DNA of 41,668 bases, from positions 1 through 41,668 of the forward strand of contig JBBIND010000033.1 of assembly GCA_037444075.1 (NCBI GenBank), read 5' to 3'. How positions within the stretch are numbered: position 1 is the stretch's first letter; every line of letters starts with the position of its first letter. The notes below the pieces were generated by a model. That model made no database searches and was not told where the DNA came from. It worked only from the letters and a program-made list of their open reading frames with translations. The translations under genes were made by a program, and so were the position numbers. Origin of the DNA: JBBIND01 sp037444075 (GTDB lineage: Bacteria > Acidobacteriota > Terriglobia > Bryobacterales > Bryobacteraceae). This document shows, one piece after another, positions 16,916 to 26,608 of the stretch.

Positions 16916-19588
16916 ATGGATGCACGACGAGTCCTTATCATTCTGCTGACCAGTTGGACCTTGAGCGCGAGCGCCCCGGCAGCGGACCTGCTCTCCGCCA
17001 TGATGACGCGCGCTGTACCACCGGGCTCGTGCACCCCCACCCCAACGCCTGTTACGTCGTTTGCCGTGTCCGAAACCGCGGCCTTCCTTTTCTTTTCGGT
17101 GGCAAATGCTCGTCCGGGTGATACGTTCCGCACGGAGTGGCGCGACCCCGGTGGGAGGCTGCTGTCGCCGCCGTTTTGGCCGGGCGGTGAAAAAGGACCG
17201 CTGGAGACGGGAGGCACGTTGTGCTTCAGTGAGCGCCTCGACATCGCCAATCGCCCCGCCGCCGATCTGCCCGGATCCTGGAGAGTCGACCTTTACTGGA
17301 ACAATATCCGGTTGACGACTCTGAACTTCGTCCTGGTGGAAAGCATCGTCACGCCCGGGACAGCTCCTCCGCGCATTACGATCCACCAAACGCTCGCCGA
17401 AGCCTGTCCGCGGAACGGCCTTGTACTTTCAGTCCTGAACCAGGACGGAGAACCCGTCAGGGGTTTGACCGCAGCAAACTTTCTTTTGGTGGAAAGCGGT
17501 CAACCCCGCCCGTCAGTGGTCGGCGTCACGGGGCCTGCCGGCGGTGCGTCCCCGATGGCGATCGCCTTGTTCGTAGACACTAATGCCGGCCTGTCCGAGG
17601 CGGCCCTGAGTGAAATGAAGGCTGCCCTCCGCGAGTTTCTGAACCAGTTGCCGGCCGAGGAGCGGGTCGCGCTGTTCTCCTTCGGCGATATGGCGGTGTT
17701 GCGGCAGGACTACACTCTGGACCGGCTGAGTCTGGGCGCGGCGGTCGACAGGCTCGCGCCGGGCGGCGCGCGCGCCACGTATTCGGCCGTGGAGTCGGGA
17801 GCGAGAAACCTGGGAACATACGCCGGCCGCAAGGCGGTCGTGGTGATCACAGACGGCGAAGCCACCTCCCCCGGCGCTTCCCTGGAACAGGCTATTGCGG
17901 TGGCCCGTTTTTCCGGCACGCCGGTCTTCACGGTTGGATACGGCTCAGCCAACCACACGGCGCTCGAAAGGCTGGCCGGGGAAACCAGCGGCTTTCACAG
18001 CCGGGCGGCCTCGGCGGCCGATCTGCGCGCGGTGCTTCGGCGCCTGGCGCGGCTTCTGGCCGGGCAGTACGAGGTCTCCTATACCAGCAGTGATCCGAAC
18101 CTGAGTCACTCGGTTGAACTGACTGTGCTGTCCGACGGGCATCGCGTCGCTACGCAGCGCCGTTTAGAGCGCTGTGTGGCCTCGCGCGGGCTGCACTTGG
18201 CCATCAGCCAGGTTGTGATGACTTCGTGCCCGACGAACAGCCTCATCGTCACCCTGGCCGATGGGCAAGGCGATCCCGTGGGCGGGTTGACGGCGCTGAA
18301 CTTTATCCTCCGGGAGGGCGGACGGGAGCGGCCAGTGCGGGTGAACGTGTTCGGGTCTACCCCGGCCAGCCAAGCCATGTCCGTGGCCGTACTGCTGGAT
18401 TCCGGCGCCGCTGTGCCTCCTCAGGATGAGGCAGCCATCAAAGCCGCGGCCAGAACGCTAGTAAGTTCACTGCCTGCTTCGGCCGCGATTGCGGTTTTTT
18501 CGGCCTCGGGCCTGGCGCTTCGCCAACTGGATTTCAGCTTTGACCGCGTGGCCATCAACGGGGCTATCGACGCCATACAGCGTCAAGGGTCCCCGGCTCT
18601 CTATGACAGCGTCGCCGAGGCGGCTCGCAGTCTGTCACTGCGATCCGGCCGCAAGGCGATTGTGCTGCTTGCTCTCAACAGGGAATCGGGCAGCCGCATC
18701 ACTCTCGACGCAGCCATCAGCCAGGCGCTGCAGGCGTCCGCCCCCGTGTTCGCCACCAACTACGGCCTGGCGGATGCGGTTTCTCTGGCGAGACTGTCCA
18801 CCGAATCCGGTGGGTTGCCGCGCCGGCTGGCCACCGCGGGCGACCTGAACCGCACGATGCGCTCTCTGGCGTCCGTGCTGAACGAGCAGTACGAGGTCAT
18901 CTACACGGGCGCCACCACCGAGCAGCAGGTAGAGTTGCTGGCGCGCGTGGGGGCCGACTCAGCCATGCACTCCAGGCGAGTGGAACGCTGCCTGCCGCCT
19001 CAAGGAGCGACGCTATCCATCCACAACGTTACTTCAGGGCAAGGCGCCTCCGTGGACGTCCCCGTGGCGCTGACCAGCGCAGGCGGGGCGCCCGCGGCCT
19101 TCCAATTCGACCTTACCTATGACACGACGCGATTGCGATACAACTCCGCCCGCGCGGGACCGGAACTGCTGCGGGCGGGGAAGGAACTGACAGTCCAGAT
19201 CCTGGGCAGCGGACAACTCCGAATCGTTGGCGCGGCCCTCAACCCGAATCCGATCGCTGACGGAGTAGTGGCCCTGTTGAACTTCACATTGTTGGGCGGC
19301 TTTACGGGCGGCTCCACATCGTTGGCGTGCTCGAGTCCCGCAGCCACGGACCCGCAGGGCCGGCCCGTGCAGGCGGCCTGCCCCTCCGGTTCCGTGGCGG
19401 TGCTGGCGCTCACGTGCGGCTGCGATGTGAACGGCGACGGCCGCATCGACGCCGCCGACGTGCAGACCATCATCAACCAGGTGCTCGGCATCGCGCCGGC
19501 GGTTTGCGACGTGGACGGCAACGGGATGGTGGATATCGGTGACGTGCAGAAAGTGGTCAACGCCGTGCTCGGCTTCGGATGCAGATGA
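16916..19588 (+). CDS. Secreted VWA-VWA-cohesin-dockerin protein
   Basis: An 890-residue exported protein with a mosaic layout. Signal peptide 1-23; N-terminal beta-type domain (about 40-145); two tandem VWFA-related units of the acidobacterial type, each opening with a PVxGLTAxNF segment (about 180-190 and 454-464) followed by a VWA fold (213-385 and 487-665). VWA1 keeps most metal-site elements (Asp221, Thr288, Asp313 in ITDGEA); VWA2 has lost two of them (Leu562, Asn588). A cohesin-like beta domain (about 698-830: GASVDVPVALTSAGGAPAAF, FDLTYDTTRLRY, DGVVALLNFTLLGG) is followed by a dockerin type I domain (834-890) with two calcium loops, DVNGDGRIDAADV and DVDGNGMVDIGDV. The next gene, 17 nt downstream, encodes another cohesin-like domain, so the two probably form an operon. 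Function is unknown; adhesion or surface assembly is inference. Confidence 0.9.
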   Translation: MDARRVLIILLTSWTLSASAPAADLLSAMMTRAVPPGSCTPTPTPVTSFAVSETAAFLFFSVANARPGDTFRTEWRDPGGRLLSPPFWPGGEKGPLETGGTLCFSERLDIANRPAADLPGSWRVDLYWNNIRLTTLNFVLVESIVTPGTAPPRITIHQTLAEACPRNGLVLSVLNQDGEPVRGLTAANFLLVESGQPRPSVVGVTGPAGGASPMAIALFVDTNAGLSEAALSEMKAALREFLNQLPAEERVALFSFGDMAVLRQDYTLDRLSLGAAVDRLAPGGARATYSAVESGARNLGTYAGRKAVVVITDGEATSPGASLEQAIAVARFSGTPVFTVGYGSANHTALERLAGETSGFHSRAASAADLRAVLRRLARLLAGQYEVSYTSSDPNLSHSVELTVLSDGHRVATQRRLERCVASRGLHLAISQVVMTSCPTNSLIVTLADGQGDPVGGLTALNFILREGGRERPVRVNVFGSTPASQAMSVAVLLDSGAAVPPQDEAAIKAAARTLVSSLPASAAIAVFSASGLALRQLDFSFDRVAINGAIDAIQRQGSPALYDSVAEAARSLSLRSGRKAIVLLALNRESGSRITLDAAISQALQASAPVFATNYGLADAVSLARLSTESGGLPRRLATAGDLNRTMRSLASVLNEQYEVIYTGATTEQQVELLARVGADSAMHSRRVERCLPPQGATLSIHNVTSGQGASVDVPVALTSAGGAPAAFQFDLTYDTTRLRYNSARAGPELLRAGKELTVQILGSGQLRIVGAALNPNPIADGVVALLNFTLLGGFTGGSTSLACSSPAATDPQGRPVQAACPSGSVAVLALTCGCDVNGDGRIDAADVQTIINQVLGIAPAVCDVDGNGMVDIGDVQKVVNAVLGFGCR

Positions 19589-19605
19589 TGAGGGGAGTGA
19601 AACGT

Positions 19606-20799
19606 ATGCGCTTCGCGATTTTCCTGCTCGCTGCTCTTGCCGCACTGCCGGCACGCGCCAACAGCCTATCGGCCGGTTCGGCCGGCGCGCCTCCCGGCGG
19701 CTCGGCCGTCGTGAATCTCACCCTGTCCGCGCGTGGGGCGGAACTGACCGGCCTGCAATTCGATCTGGACTTCGATGCCCGAACGCTCGAGTTGGAGGCC
19801 TCAGCCGGCCCGGCGGCCAGCGCCGCCGGGAAGGCTCTTCATGCCTCCGTGCCGGCGCCGGCGGCTTTGGGCCGTCTGCGCTACGTAGTGATCGGGCTCA
19901 ACCAGAACGTCATTGAGGACGGCATCATTGCGCGCTTCACTGTGCGCGTTCAGCCGCAGGCTGCGGTGGGCACTTACGTGCTTCGTCTGGCCAACGTGAT
20001 AGGGACGCGCCGCGACGGCGGCACGCTGCCGTTGCCTTCGAGCGACGGATCACTGCAGGTGATTACCGGGCCTACGCCCTTCATTTCTCCCGGCGGAGTA
20101 AGGCACGGCGCGAGCTTTGAGCCGGAGTTCTCACCGCAGTCGTGGGTGACGGTCTTCGGCTCGGGGCTCGCAAACACGACACGCATCTGGACGGCCGCTG
20201 ATTTCAGAGAGAACCAGTTACCCACCCAACTCGACGGCGTCAGCGTGACCATCAACGGACTGCCAGCGTACGTTTACTACATCAGCCCCACCCAGTTGAA
20301 TGTCCTGGCGCCGCGGGACACTTCAGAAGGTGAGGCCGTGGTCCAGGTTCGCTCACCCCTGGGGACCAGCCATGCCGCAAGCGCACGGATGCAGCGCTTG
20401 TCCCCCGGCTTCTTCATGTTCGAACCGGAGTCGAGGCGTTACGTTGCCGCGGTGCACGCCGATGGCACTTGGGCCGCCAAGCCTGGCCTCTGGCCGGGTG
20501 TGGCCACGCGGGCCGTCAAACCCGGCGACACGGTCATGCTGTTCGCCACCGGCTTCGGACCCACCAACCCGCCCTCTGACCCGGGGTTCATTTTCGCCAG
20601 CCCTCTTCCGCTCGCCGGAACCGTGGCAGTACGCATCGGCGGCGTTGCGGCCACCGTGGCCTTCGCGGGCGTGGTCAGCAACGGTCTGGTGCAGATCAAC
20701 GTGGTAGTGCCCGAGCTGCCCGATGGGGACGCCACGGTGAGGGCTGAAATCGGAGGCGTGCATAGCCCCGCGAATGCCTGGATTACAGTGAGGAGGTAA
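19606..20799 (+). CDS. Secreted cohesin-like protein with Solibacterales C-terminal domain (TIGR03437-like)
   Basis: A 397-residue exported protein. The signal peptide (1-18) ends in ARA. Residues about 19-153 form a cohesin-like beta domain: PGGSAVVNLTLSARGAELTG, LQFDLDFDARTLEL, then DGIIARFTVRVQP and a final strand QVITGP. Residues about 160-395 match the C-terminal domain common in Solibacter secreted proteins: GGVRHGASFEPEFSPQSWVTVFGSGLA, AYVYYISPTQLNVLAP and VMLFATGFGPTNPP. The start at 19606 is chosen because GAGGGGAG lies 8 nt upstream and a signal peptide begins there; an ATG nine codons earlier overlaps the preceding gene. The gap to the upstream VWA-cohesin-dockerin gene is only 17 nt. 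Its cohesin-like domain is a natural candidate partner for that dockerin, but no binding has been shown. Confidence 0.9.
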   Translation: MRFAIFLLAALAALPARANSLSAGSAGAPPGGSAVVNLTLSARGAELTGLQFDLDFDARTLELEASAGPAASAAGKALHASVPAPAALGRLRYVVIGLNQNVIEDGIIARFTVRVQPQAAVGTYVLRLANVIGTRRDGGTLPLPSSDGSLQVITGPTPFISPGGVRHGASFEPEFSPQSWVTVFGSGLANTTRIWTAADFRENQLPTQLDGVSVTINGLPAYVYYISPTQLNVLAPRDTSEGEAVVQVRSPLGTSHAASARMQRLSPGFFMFEPESRRYVAAVHADGTWAAKPGLWPGVATRAVKPGDTVMLFATGFGPTNPPSDPGFIFASPLPLAGTVAVRIGGVAATVAFAGVVSNGLVQINVVVPELPDGDATVRAEIGGVHSPANAWITVRR

Positions 20800-20808
20800 G
20801 CCCGGAAC

Positions 20809-22425
20809 TCAGCGCGCCGTCTCGGCGCGGACCTGACGTTCGCGCTCCCATTGGAGACGGCCCTGCCACTCTTCAAAGAGTGTTGAGAGGCCAGCCCAGT
20901 AATACCCGCCCACAAACAGCGTCAGAAACGGCAACGCCAGGAAATTGTAGGTGTCAATGGCGTAAGCCGCCATGCCCAGGAAGTAGGTTCCGATGGCCAA
21001 CTCGATGTAAGGCAACCACCCGCTCCGCCGGCGGTAGCGGGCCTGCTCGGCTTTGTTCTTGAGATTCCCCGTGATGGCGTACTTGGGGGTCCGCACAAAG
21101 CCGCTTTGCACGCCGAGCAGCGCTTCCAGCACAGCCCGGGTGTTGATGACCGTCAGCGCCACGCCCGCCGCCATCAGAAACGGCAACAAGGCCACCGCCC
21201 GCTTCCAGTTGCGCGGGTATAGTTCCCGCTGGGCTGTAATGTAGAAAACGGCGATCGAACCGAACGTGGCCAGCACCAGCGGCAGGTCCAACACCAGCAT
21301 CTGGAACCAGCCCATGTAGAACCGCACGATCATGGCGGGCAGCATCAAGGCCGCCACCAGCACCATCAGCGGGTAGCTGATGTTGGGCGTCAGGTGGAAG
21401 AAGGCTTCCAGTTTCACCCGGTGCGGCACGTCCGCGCGCAGGATGGAGGGCAGAAGCTTCAGCGCAACCTGGGTCAAGCCCTTGGCCCACCGCGACTGCT
21501 GCACCTGGAACGCGTGCGTCTGAACGGGCAACTCCGAAGGGCAATCCACCGAGGGCACGTAGACGAACTTCCAACCTTTCAGTTGCCCGCGGTAGCTCAG
21601 GTCGGAGTCTTCCGTGAGCGTGTCGTGCTCCCAGCCTCCGGCATCTTCGATCATGGCGCGCCGCAGCAGGCCCGCCGTGCCATTGAAATTGAAGAACAGG
21701 CCACGGCCCTGCCGCGCCGTGTGCTCGAGCACGAAATGCGCGTCGAGCAACATCGCCTGCACCTCGGTGAGCAGACTGTAGTCGCGATTGACGTAGCTCC
21801 AGCGCGTTTGCACCATGCCGACTGAAGGGTCCGCGAAGAAATCCACGGTGCGCATGAGAAAGTCCGGCGTAGGAACGAAATCAGCGTCAAAAACGGCGAT
21901 GATTTCACCGGTGGCGGTCTCGAGCCCCGCCTGCAGCGCCCCGGCTTTGTATCCCACCCGGTTGGTGCGGTGCAGATACTCTATGGGAAAGCCGCGCGCC
22001 CGGTAGGCGGACACGAGTTCCTCGGAAAAGGTGCGCGTGTCGTCGGTGGAATCGTCGAGGACCTGAATTTGCAGCAGGTGGCGCGGATACTCCAGCCGGG
22101 CGACAGCATCCAGCAGGCGTTCCACCACGAACCGCTCGTTGTACAGGGGCAGCTGCACGGTGACCCGAGGCAGTTCCGCGAAGCGGGTTGCCGGAACACC
22201 CGGGACGGTGCGGCGGTGCTTGAAATAGAGGCGCACCGTTTCGTACCTGTGCAGACCGTAGAGGGCCAGGATGGCCAGCAGACCGAAATAGGCGGCCAGA
22301 ATGGAGTAGTCAAACCAACTCAGCTGGTGAATGCCACTGAACGTGTCGTCAAGCAGGGCATTCCGGATTTGATCCGCAAAAGAAGAGGCCAGAATTAGTC
22401 CCAGCGGACTTCCATTCGTTGCCAT
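20809..22425 (-). CDS. Membrane glycosyltransferase family 2, CslA/glucomannan-synthase-like
   Basis: A 538-residue processive-type GT2. One transmembrane helix near residues 38-58 precedes the catalytic domain; three or four helices follow from about residue 340. Catalytic motifs in order: DDSTDDT with Asp124/125, DAD at 180-182, TEDSDLSYR at 271-279 and QQSRW at 309-313 (the QxxRW motif of cellulose-synthase-like enzymes). This set binds the UDP- or GDP-sugar and metal and positions the acceptor, so the enzyme likely makes a beta-linked polysaccharide at the inner membrane. The match is to the CslA-like group, not BcsA, since no PilZ domain is present. No other polysaccharide genes are adjacent. 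It ends 9 nt from the convergent cohesin gene. Confidence 0.92.
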   Translation of the reverse strand: MATNGSPLGLILASSFADQIRNALLDDTFSGIHQLSWFDYSILAAYFGLLAILALYGLHRYETVRLYFKHRRTVPGVPATRFAELPRVTVQLPLYNERFVVERLLDAVARLEYPRHLLQIQVLDDSTDDTRTFSEELVSAYRARGFPIEYLHRTNRVGYKAGALQAGLETATGEIIAVFDADFVPTPDFLMRTVDFFADPSVGMVQTRWSYVNRDYSLLTEVQAMLLDAHFVLEHTARQGRGLFFNFNGTAGLLRRAMIEDAGGWEHDTLTEDSDLSYRGQLKGWKFVYVPSVDCPSELPVQTHAFQVQQSRWAKGLTQVALKLLPSILRADVPHRVKLEAFFHLTPNISYPLMVLVAALMLPAMIVRFYMGWFQMLVLDLPLVLATFGSIAVFYITAQRELYPRNWKRAVALLPFLMAAGVALTVINTRAVLEALLGVQSGFVRTPKYAITGNLKNKAEQARYRRRSGWLPYIELAIGTYFLGMAAYAIDTYNFLALPFLTLFVGGYYWAGLSTLFEEWQGRLQWERERQVRAETAR

Positions 22426-22466
22426 GCGCGCTGCCAGCGTACGTTGTGTTCGTCCAGAGTCAATTC

Positions 22467-22493
22467 ATTCTAACGTACTTTGGCCGGAGTCAA
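22467..22493 (-). promoter_or_regulatory. Putative promoter of the glycosyltransferase gene
   Basis: On the minus strand TTGACT (22493-22488) is followed after 15 nt by TAGAAT (22472-22467), about 42 nt before the glycosyltransferase start. The spacing is shorter than the usual 16-18 nt, and the -35 box overlaps the stop region of the preceding sensor kinase gene. If real, it lets the glycosyltransferase be expressed independently of the kinase. Confidence 0.35.
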
Positions 22494-25400
22494 GAGGAAA
22501 TGTGGCGCCCCTGCAGGGGCTGAGCCGCCAGTGACTCAGAGGCATCCGGAGAACCGTTATCCGCCAGTTTCTCGAGGAGGGCGTACAGCTCCTGGACGTC
22601 GATGGGCTTCGCCAGATACTCGTTTGCCCCGACCGAGAGGCAGCGATCCCGGTCGCCCTTCATCGCCAACGCCGTCATCGCTACGATGGGCGCGCGCTGC
22701 TGCCTGCCGGTCTCCTTTTCGCGGATCCGGCGAATCGCCTCAAAACCATCCATCTTGGGCATTTGCATGTCCATCAGGATGAGGTCGAAGGTCATCGTTT
22801 CAAACAGTCCGACGGCTGCGCATCCGTCAGGGGCCACCGCTACCGAATGCCCGCGCTTCTCGAGCAGGCGGACAATCAGCCTCTGGTTGACGGCGTTGTC
22901 CTCGGCCAGGAGGACGTGGAGGCCTTTGCCGTGCCGCGGTTCCGGTTGGACGGCAATCGGCGTCGGCGCCACTGCGTCCGTAGATGCGCTCAGAGCTGAA
23001 AGCAAGCCCTCGAGAAGTTCGGACTGCTTGAGCGGCTTCAGCAGGATTCCGGAAAGACGGAGTTCTTGTGCTTCGCGGGCATCGCCGCGCGTGCCCGCCG
23101 AAGTGAGCATGATAATCGGCAGATTGCGCCAAGCCGGGAGCCTGCGAACATGGCGGGCAAGCGTGAAACCGTTCATTTCGGGCATGTTCACGTCAAACAG
23201 GGCCACGCCGAAGCCCGGGGGCTCTGACGCAGTTTGCTCCAAAGCTCGCAGTGCTTCCCGGCCACTGGCGTAGACTTCGGACTGCAGGCCCCAACTGGCC
23301 AACGTATCGGCCAGGATTCTCCGGTTGGTGGGATGATCATCCACCACCAGTGCGCGGACTCCTTCCAGTTTGACGGCGCGCTTGGCGGCTTGCCTCTCCT
23401 CGGCGCGGGGGGCGGCCTCGACGAGAATAGTGAACTCAAAAATGCTTCCGGGACCACCTGGCGCCCGCTCGGGACACGCCCAGGGACTGGTCACTGTGAT
23501 GGAGCCTTCCATCATCGCGACCAGTTTGCGGCAAATGGTGAGGCCCAAGCCAGTGCCGCCGTAGGTTCTGGTAGTGGAGCCATCAGCTTGCTCAAAGGCG
23601 CGGAAAATCTTCTCTTGCAGATCCTCGGGAACGCCAATGCCAGTGTCCGCCACGGCGAAACGGAGTCGGAGGCGGCCGCCTTCCGGCTGCGCTGAAACCT
23701 TGAGGGCGACCTCCCCCTTCTCGGTGAACTTGATGGCGTTGTTGAGCAGATTGGTCAGCACCTGGTGAATGCGCAAGGGGTCCCCGATGAGGGCGTCGGG
23801 CACGCCCGGCTCGACAAACCAGGTCAGTTCCAGATTCTTCTCCTCACTGCGCGTGGTCATCAGCCGCAGCGTGTCGCCCAGGAAATCGCGCAAGTGGAAT
23901 TCCGTGGGATTCAGATCGAGTTTGCCGGCCTCGATCTTGGAGTAGTCCAGGATGTCGTTCAAGAGGATCATCAGCGCTTGGGCCGAATTGCGCATCATGG
24001 ACAAGTAATCGTCCTGCTCCTTGTTCAGCGGAGTTTCCTGGAGAAGCTGCGCCATGCCGAAGATTCCGTTCATGGGGGTGCGGATTTCGTGGCTCATGTT
24101 GGCCAGAAACTGGCTTTTGGCCTGGCTGGCCTTTTCAGCCGTTTCTTTGGCATGGCCGAGTGCGGCAACCAGCCGCCCTCTCTGCCTGTACTGCCGTAGG
24201 GCCAGCCCGGTCAGCACCGCGACCAGCAAGCCCGCCAGCACGGCCAGGGCGACAAAGCCTGGTTGCTTATACCAAGGCAGAAGGACGGCGAACTCGTGAC
24301 GGGCCACTTCCTGAGACACGTTGCCGTTGCGGTCCATGGCCCTTACCTCGAAGTGATGCCGTCCACCGTTCAGCCGGTCAAACGCGGCCAGATTCGCGGT
24401 CTGAAACGGGGACCAATCTCCACCATCAAGCCTGAAGGAGAAAAACAACCGATCAGAAGGGGTGTGTTGCCACCGGTCGATGCCCGAAAAGGCCATCGAG
24501 ACCTGCCCGCCGGGAGCAATCTCGGCCGCACTCCCATGCGCAAGCATGACGGGACGGGGAGGATCGCGATCCGCCTCCGGATCATAGAGCGCGACTCCGC
24601 CGGCAGTGCCAGCCCAGATTCTCCCTCGGCTATCTTGAAAGACCGTGTAGACGTGCGATGAGGGCAAGCCCTCGGCGGCATCGTTGTCGATCCAGCGATC
24701 CTGCTTCCACCTCAGTATGCCCGCTCCGCAGGCTACCCACAGCGAGCCATCACGCGCCTGAATGATGGCGCGCGCGCGATCCAGACCATCCCTAAGTGCC
24801 TTCCAGGAGCCAGCCTCAAACGCGAACACCTTGTCACGCCCGCCAACCCAAACCGTCTTCTTGCTCACTTCGAGAACGGAAAAAGCGCCAGTACCGGGGA
24901 AACCATCCGCCGATGCCAGCAGCCGGCCTGGCCTGAGCACTGCCAGGCCTCCGGTTGCACCGAGGTAGAGGCTGCCGTCAGACATCTCGGTGATGTAGCG
25001 CAGGTTGGACTCAACGGCCCAGGAGCCGAGTGCTGCCCGGACGTGGAAACGCTCGCCGTCGAAGTGCTCGAGACGGCTTTGGCGGGTTTCCGGATGTTGG
25101 CTGTGCACCCAAATGCCGCCCTGCTTGCGAGCGGCAATCAGCAGAATTGGGCGTCCTTCCGGGTGAACCAGCCTGTCGAAGCGCCCGCTGCGTGGTTCGA
25201 AAACGAGCAGGTGGGCCGTGGCGCGCGTCTTCACCACCAACCGCTCTCCGGGCAGCGATGCCAAGGCTTGCGTATGGGTATCCTGGGTTGCCTCCTCCTT
25301 CGGGAGCGGATGGACAGTCCAGCGCCCGCTATCCAGGCTCAACAGGCGGTCCTGGGCCGCAAACCACAGCCGGCCACGAGGATCTTCGTGGATGGCGTGG

Positions 25401-26410
25401 ACGATGGAGTCCACGTGAGTCACCTCATTGGGCGTCCTCCAGAGCGGCGAATTCTGCCGGGCGATACCCTGTGATCCTGCGACCCAGACAGCGCCATCCG
25501 GCGCTGTAGTCACATCCACGATCCGGCCGGACAGAGCGTGTTCTCGCGGCTCAGGCCGTTGGTTGCCTGTTCGCAGCGGCCGCAGTCTGTCTCCTTCCCG
25601 GATCCACAGGTCGCCTGTGCGGGCTCGCCACACGTCCAGGCTGTTCGACGGCGACTCATAAAGGCGGCTCCATTTTCCCCGGTGCAACCGTACGGCCAGA
25701 TGATTCCCGGACTTCTCGCAGCGGCCCGCCAGGAGCAACTCACCGCCGTGACCCTCAATGGACGCGTACAGACCCGAAATGCCGGCGGGGCGGGCGTCGA
25801 ACTTCGCGTATGGTTCCGCTCTCCGGCCCTGAGTTTGCGCCTCGCTCAGCCTGATCACACCGCTGTCGCCGGTAATCCAGGCTCCGTTTCCGCTGGCTGG
25901 CCGCAGAAGGCGAAACCGCCCGATGCCGCCCTCGTGGGCCGTTAAGATCGGAATGGTGCTCCGCGATTCGATATCGAACAAAAGCAGAGAGTCCGGACGG
26001 AGCACCAGAACACGTCCTACATCAACGGCGAACAGTCCAATGCCGTCCAACTCATCCGCCCTGAGCCCGCTGAGTTCCTGGATCCGCGCCACCGTCCAGC
26101 GGTCCTTCCGCCAGAGCCGCACGTGCTGGTCCTTCATCTGCCAGACCTCGCCCGCGACGCCCGCCACGACGTTGCCCCCGCTCATGACCGTGTGGATGCG
26201 CTGCACTGAATAACCGTCCAGCCTGGTGAGGGCCTGAACCTCACCGTGAGCGACGATGCCGGTACCGTCGGGGGTGAAACTGATGGAACGGCTGTAGGAT
26301 TCGGCGAGACCGTCCCTGGCCTGCCAGGAGCGCCAAGCCAGGAAGTGGTCTGCCCGGAGGCCCGTGGCAAAGGCCGTCCAGAGTAAGAACAAAAGTACAC
26401 CCCGAAACAT
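22490..26410 (-). CDS. Hybrid two-component sensor: beta-propeller, Y_Y_Y, histidine kinase, two receivers
   Basis: About 1306 residues. Signal peptide at the N-terminus; a long periplasmic region with repeated two-component-regulator propeller motifs (such as LRADELDGIGLFAVD and VFQDSRGRIWAGTAGGVALYD), then a Y_Y_Y-like domain (FFSFRLDGGDWSPF...HHFEVRAMDRNGNVS). A transmembrane helix (FVALAVLAGLLVAVLTGLAL) leads to a HisKA domain with the H-box SHEIRTPMNG (His about residue 774), an HATPase with NLLNNAIKFT, DTGIGVP and GTGLGL, and two receivers: ALFDVNMPEMNG and LILMDMQMPKMDG. All catalytic motifs look intact. No DNA-binding domain follows, so output needs a phosphotransfer partner elsewhere. 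Such sensors often respond to glycans. The start is the ATG at 26410; a TTG six codons earlier is unlikely. Confidence 0.93.
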   Translation of the reverse strand: MFRGVLLFLLWTAFATGLRADHFLAWRSWQARDGLAESYSRSISFTPDGTGIVAHGEVQALTRLDGYSVQRIHTVMSGGNVVAGVAGEVWQMKDQHVRLWRKDRWTVARIQELSGLRADELDGIGLFAVDVGRVLVLRPDSLLLFDIESRSTIPILTAHEGGIGRFRLLRPASGNGAWITGDSGVIRLSEAQTQGRRAEPYAKFDARPAGISGLYASIEGHGGELLLAGRCEKSGNHLAVRLHRGKWSRLYESPSNSLDVWRARTGDLWIREGDRLRPLRTGNQRPEPREHALSGRIVDVTTAPDGAVWVAGSQGIARQNSPLWRTPNEVTHVDSIVHAIHEDPRGRLWFAAQDRLLSLDSGRWTVHPLPKEEATQDTHTQALASLPGERLVVKTRATAHLLVFEPRSGRFDRLVHPEGRPILLIAARKQGGIWVHSQHPETRQSRLEHFDGERFHVRAALGSWAVESNLRYITEMSDGSLYLGATGGLAVLRPGRLLASADGFPGTGAFSVLEVSKKTVWVGGRDKVFAFEAGSWKALRDGLDRARAIIQARDGSLWVACGAGILRWKQDRWIDNDAAEGLPSSHVYTVFQDSRGRIWAGTAGGVALYDPEADRDPPRPVMLAHGSAAEIAPGGQVSMAFSGIDRWQHTPSDRLFFSFRLDGGDWSPFQTANLAAFDRLNGGRHHFEVRAMDRNGNVSQEVARHEFAVLLPWYKQPGFVALAVLAGLLVAVLTGLALRQYRQRGRLVAALGHAKETAEKASQAKSQFLANMSHEIRTPMNGIFGMAQLLQETPLNKEQDDYLSMMRNSAQALMILLNDILDYSKIEAGKLDLNPTEFHLRDFLGDTLRLMTTRSEEKNLELTWFVEPGVPDALIGDPLRIHQVLTNLLNNAIKFTEKGEVALKVSAQPEGGRLRLRFAVADTGIGVPEDLQEKIFRAFEQADGSTTRTYGGTGLGLTICRKLVAMMEGSITVTSPWACPERAPGGPGSIFEFTILVEAAPRAEERQAAKRAVKLEGVRALVVDDHPTNRRILADTLASWGLQSEVYASGREALRALEQTASEPPGFGVALFDVNMPEMNGFTLARHVRRLPAWRNLPIIMLTSAGTRGDAREAQELRLSGILLKPLKQSELLEGLLSALSASTDAVAPTPIAVQPEPRHGKGLHVLLAEDNAVNQRLIVRLLEKRGHSVAVAPDGCAAVGLFETMTFDLILMDMQMPKMDGFEAIRRIREKETGRQQRAPIVAMTALAMKGDRDRCLSVGANEYLAKPIDVQELYALLEKLADNGSPDASESLAAQPLQGRHISS

Positions 26411-26608
26411 TGCGGTACAGGCGCACAAGGGCGTCTACTGCCCTTCATCGGTTGATGCCTGGCTCCCCGTTAGTACTGACACGGCACTTTTTTTGGCCCT
26501 AGCCTCGGGGTGCCGGAGTGGCTTATGCTCAAGGTGGCGGAGGCTGCCGGGCGGCGTTGCCCATTTCGCCGGAGGGCGGCTGAGGCCGATTCTCGGAAAG
26601 GTAAGTCA

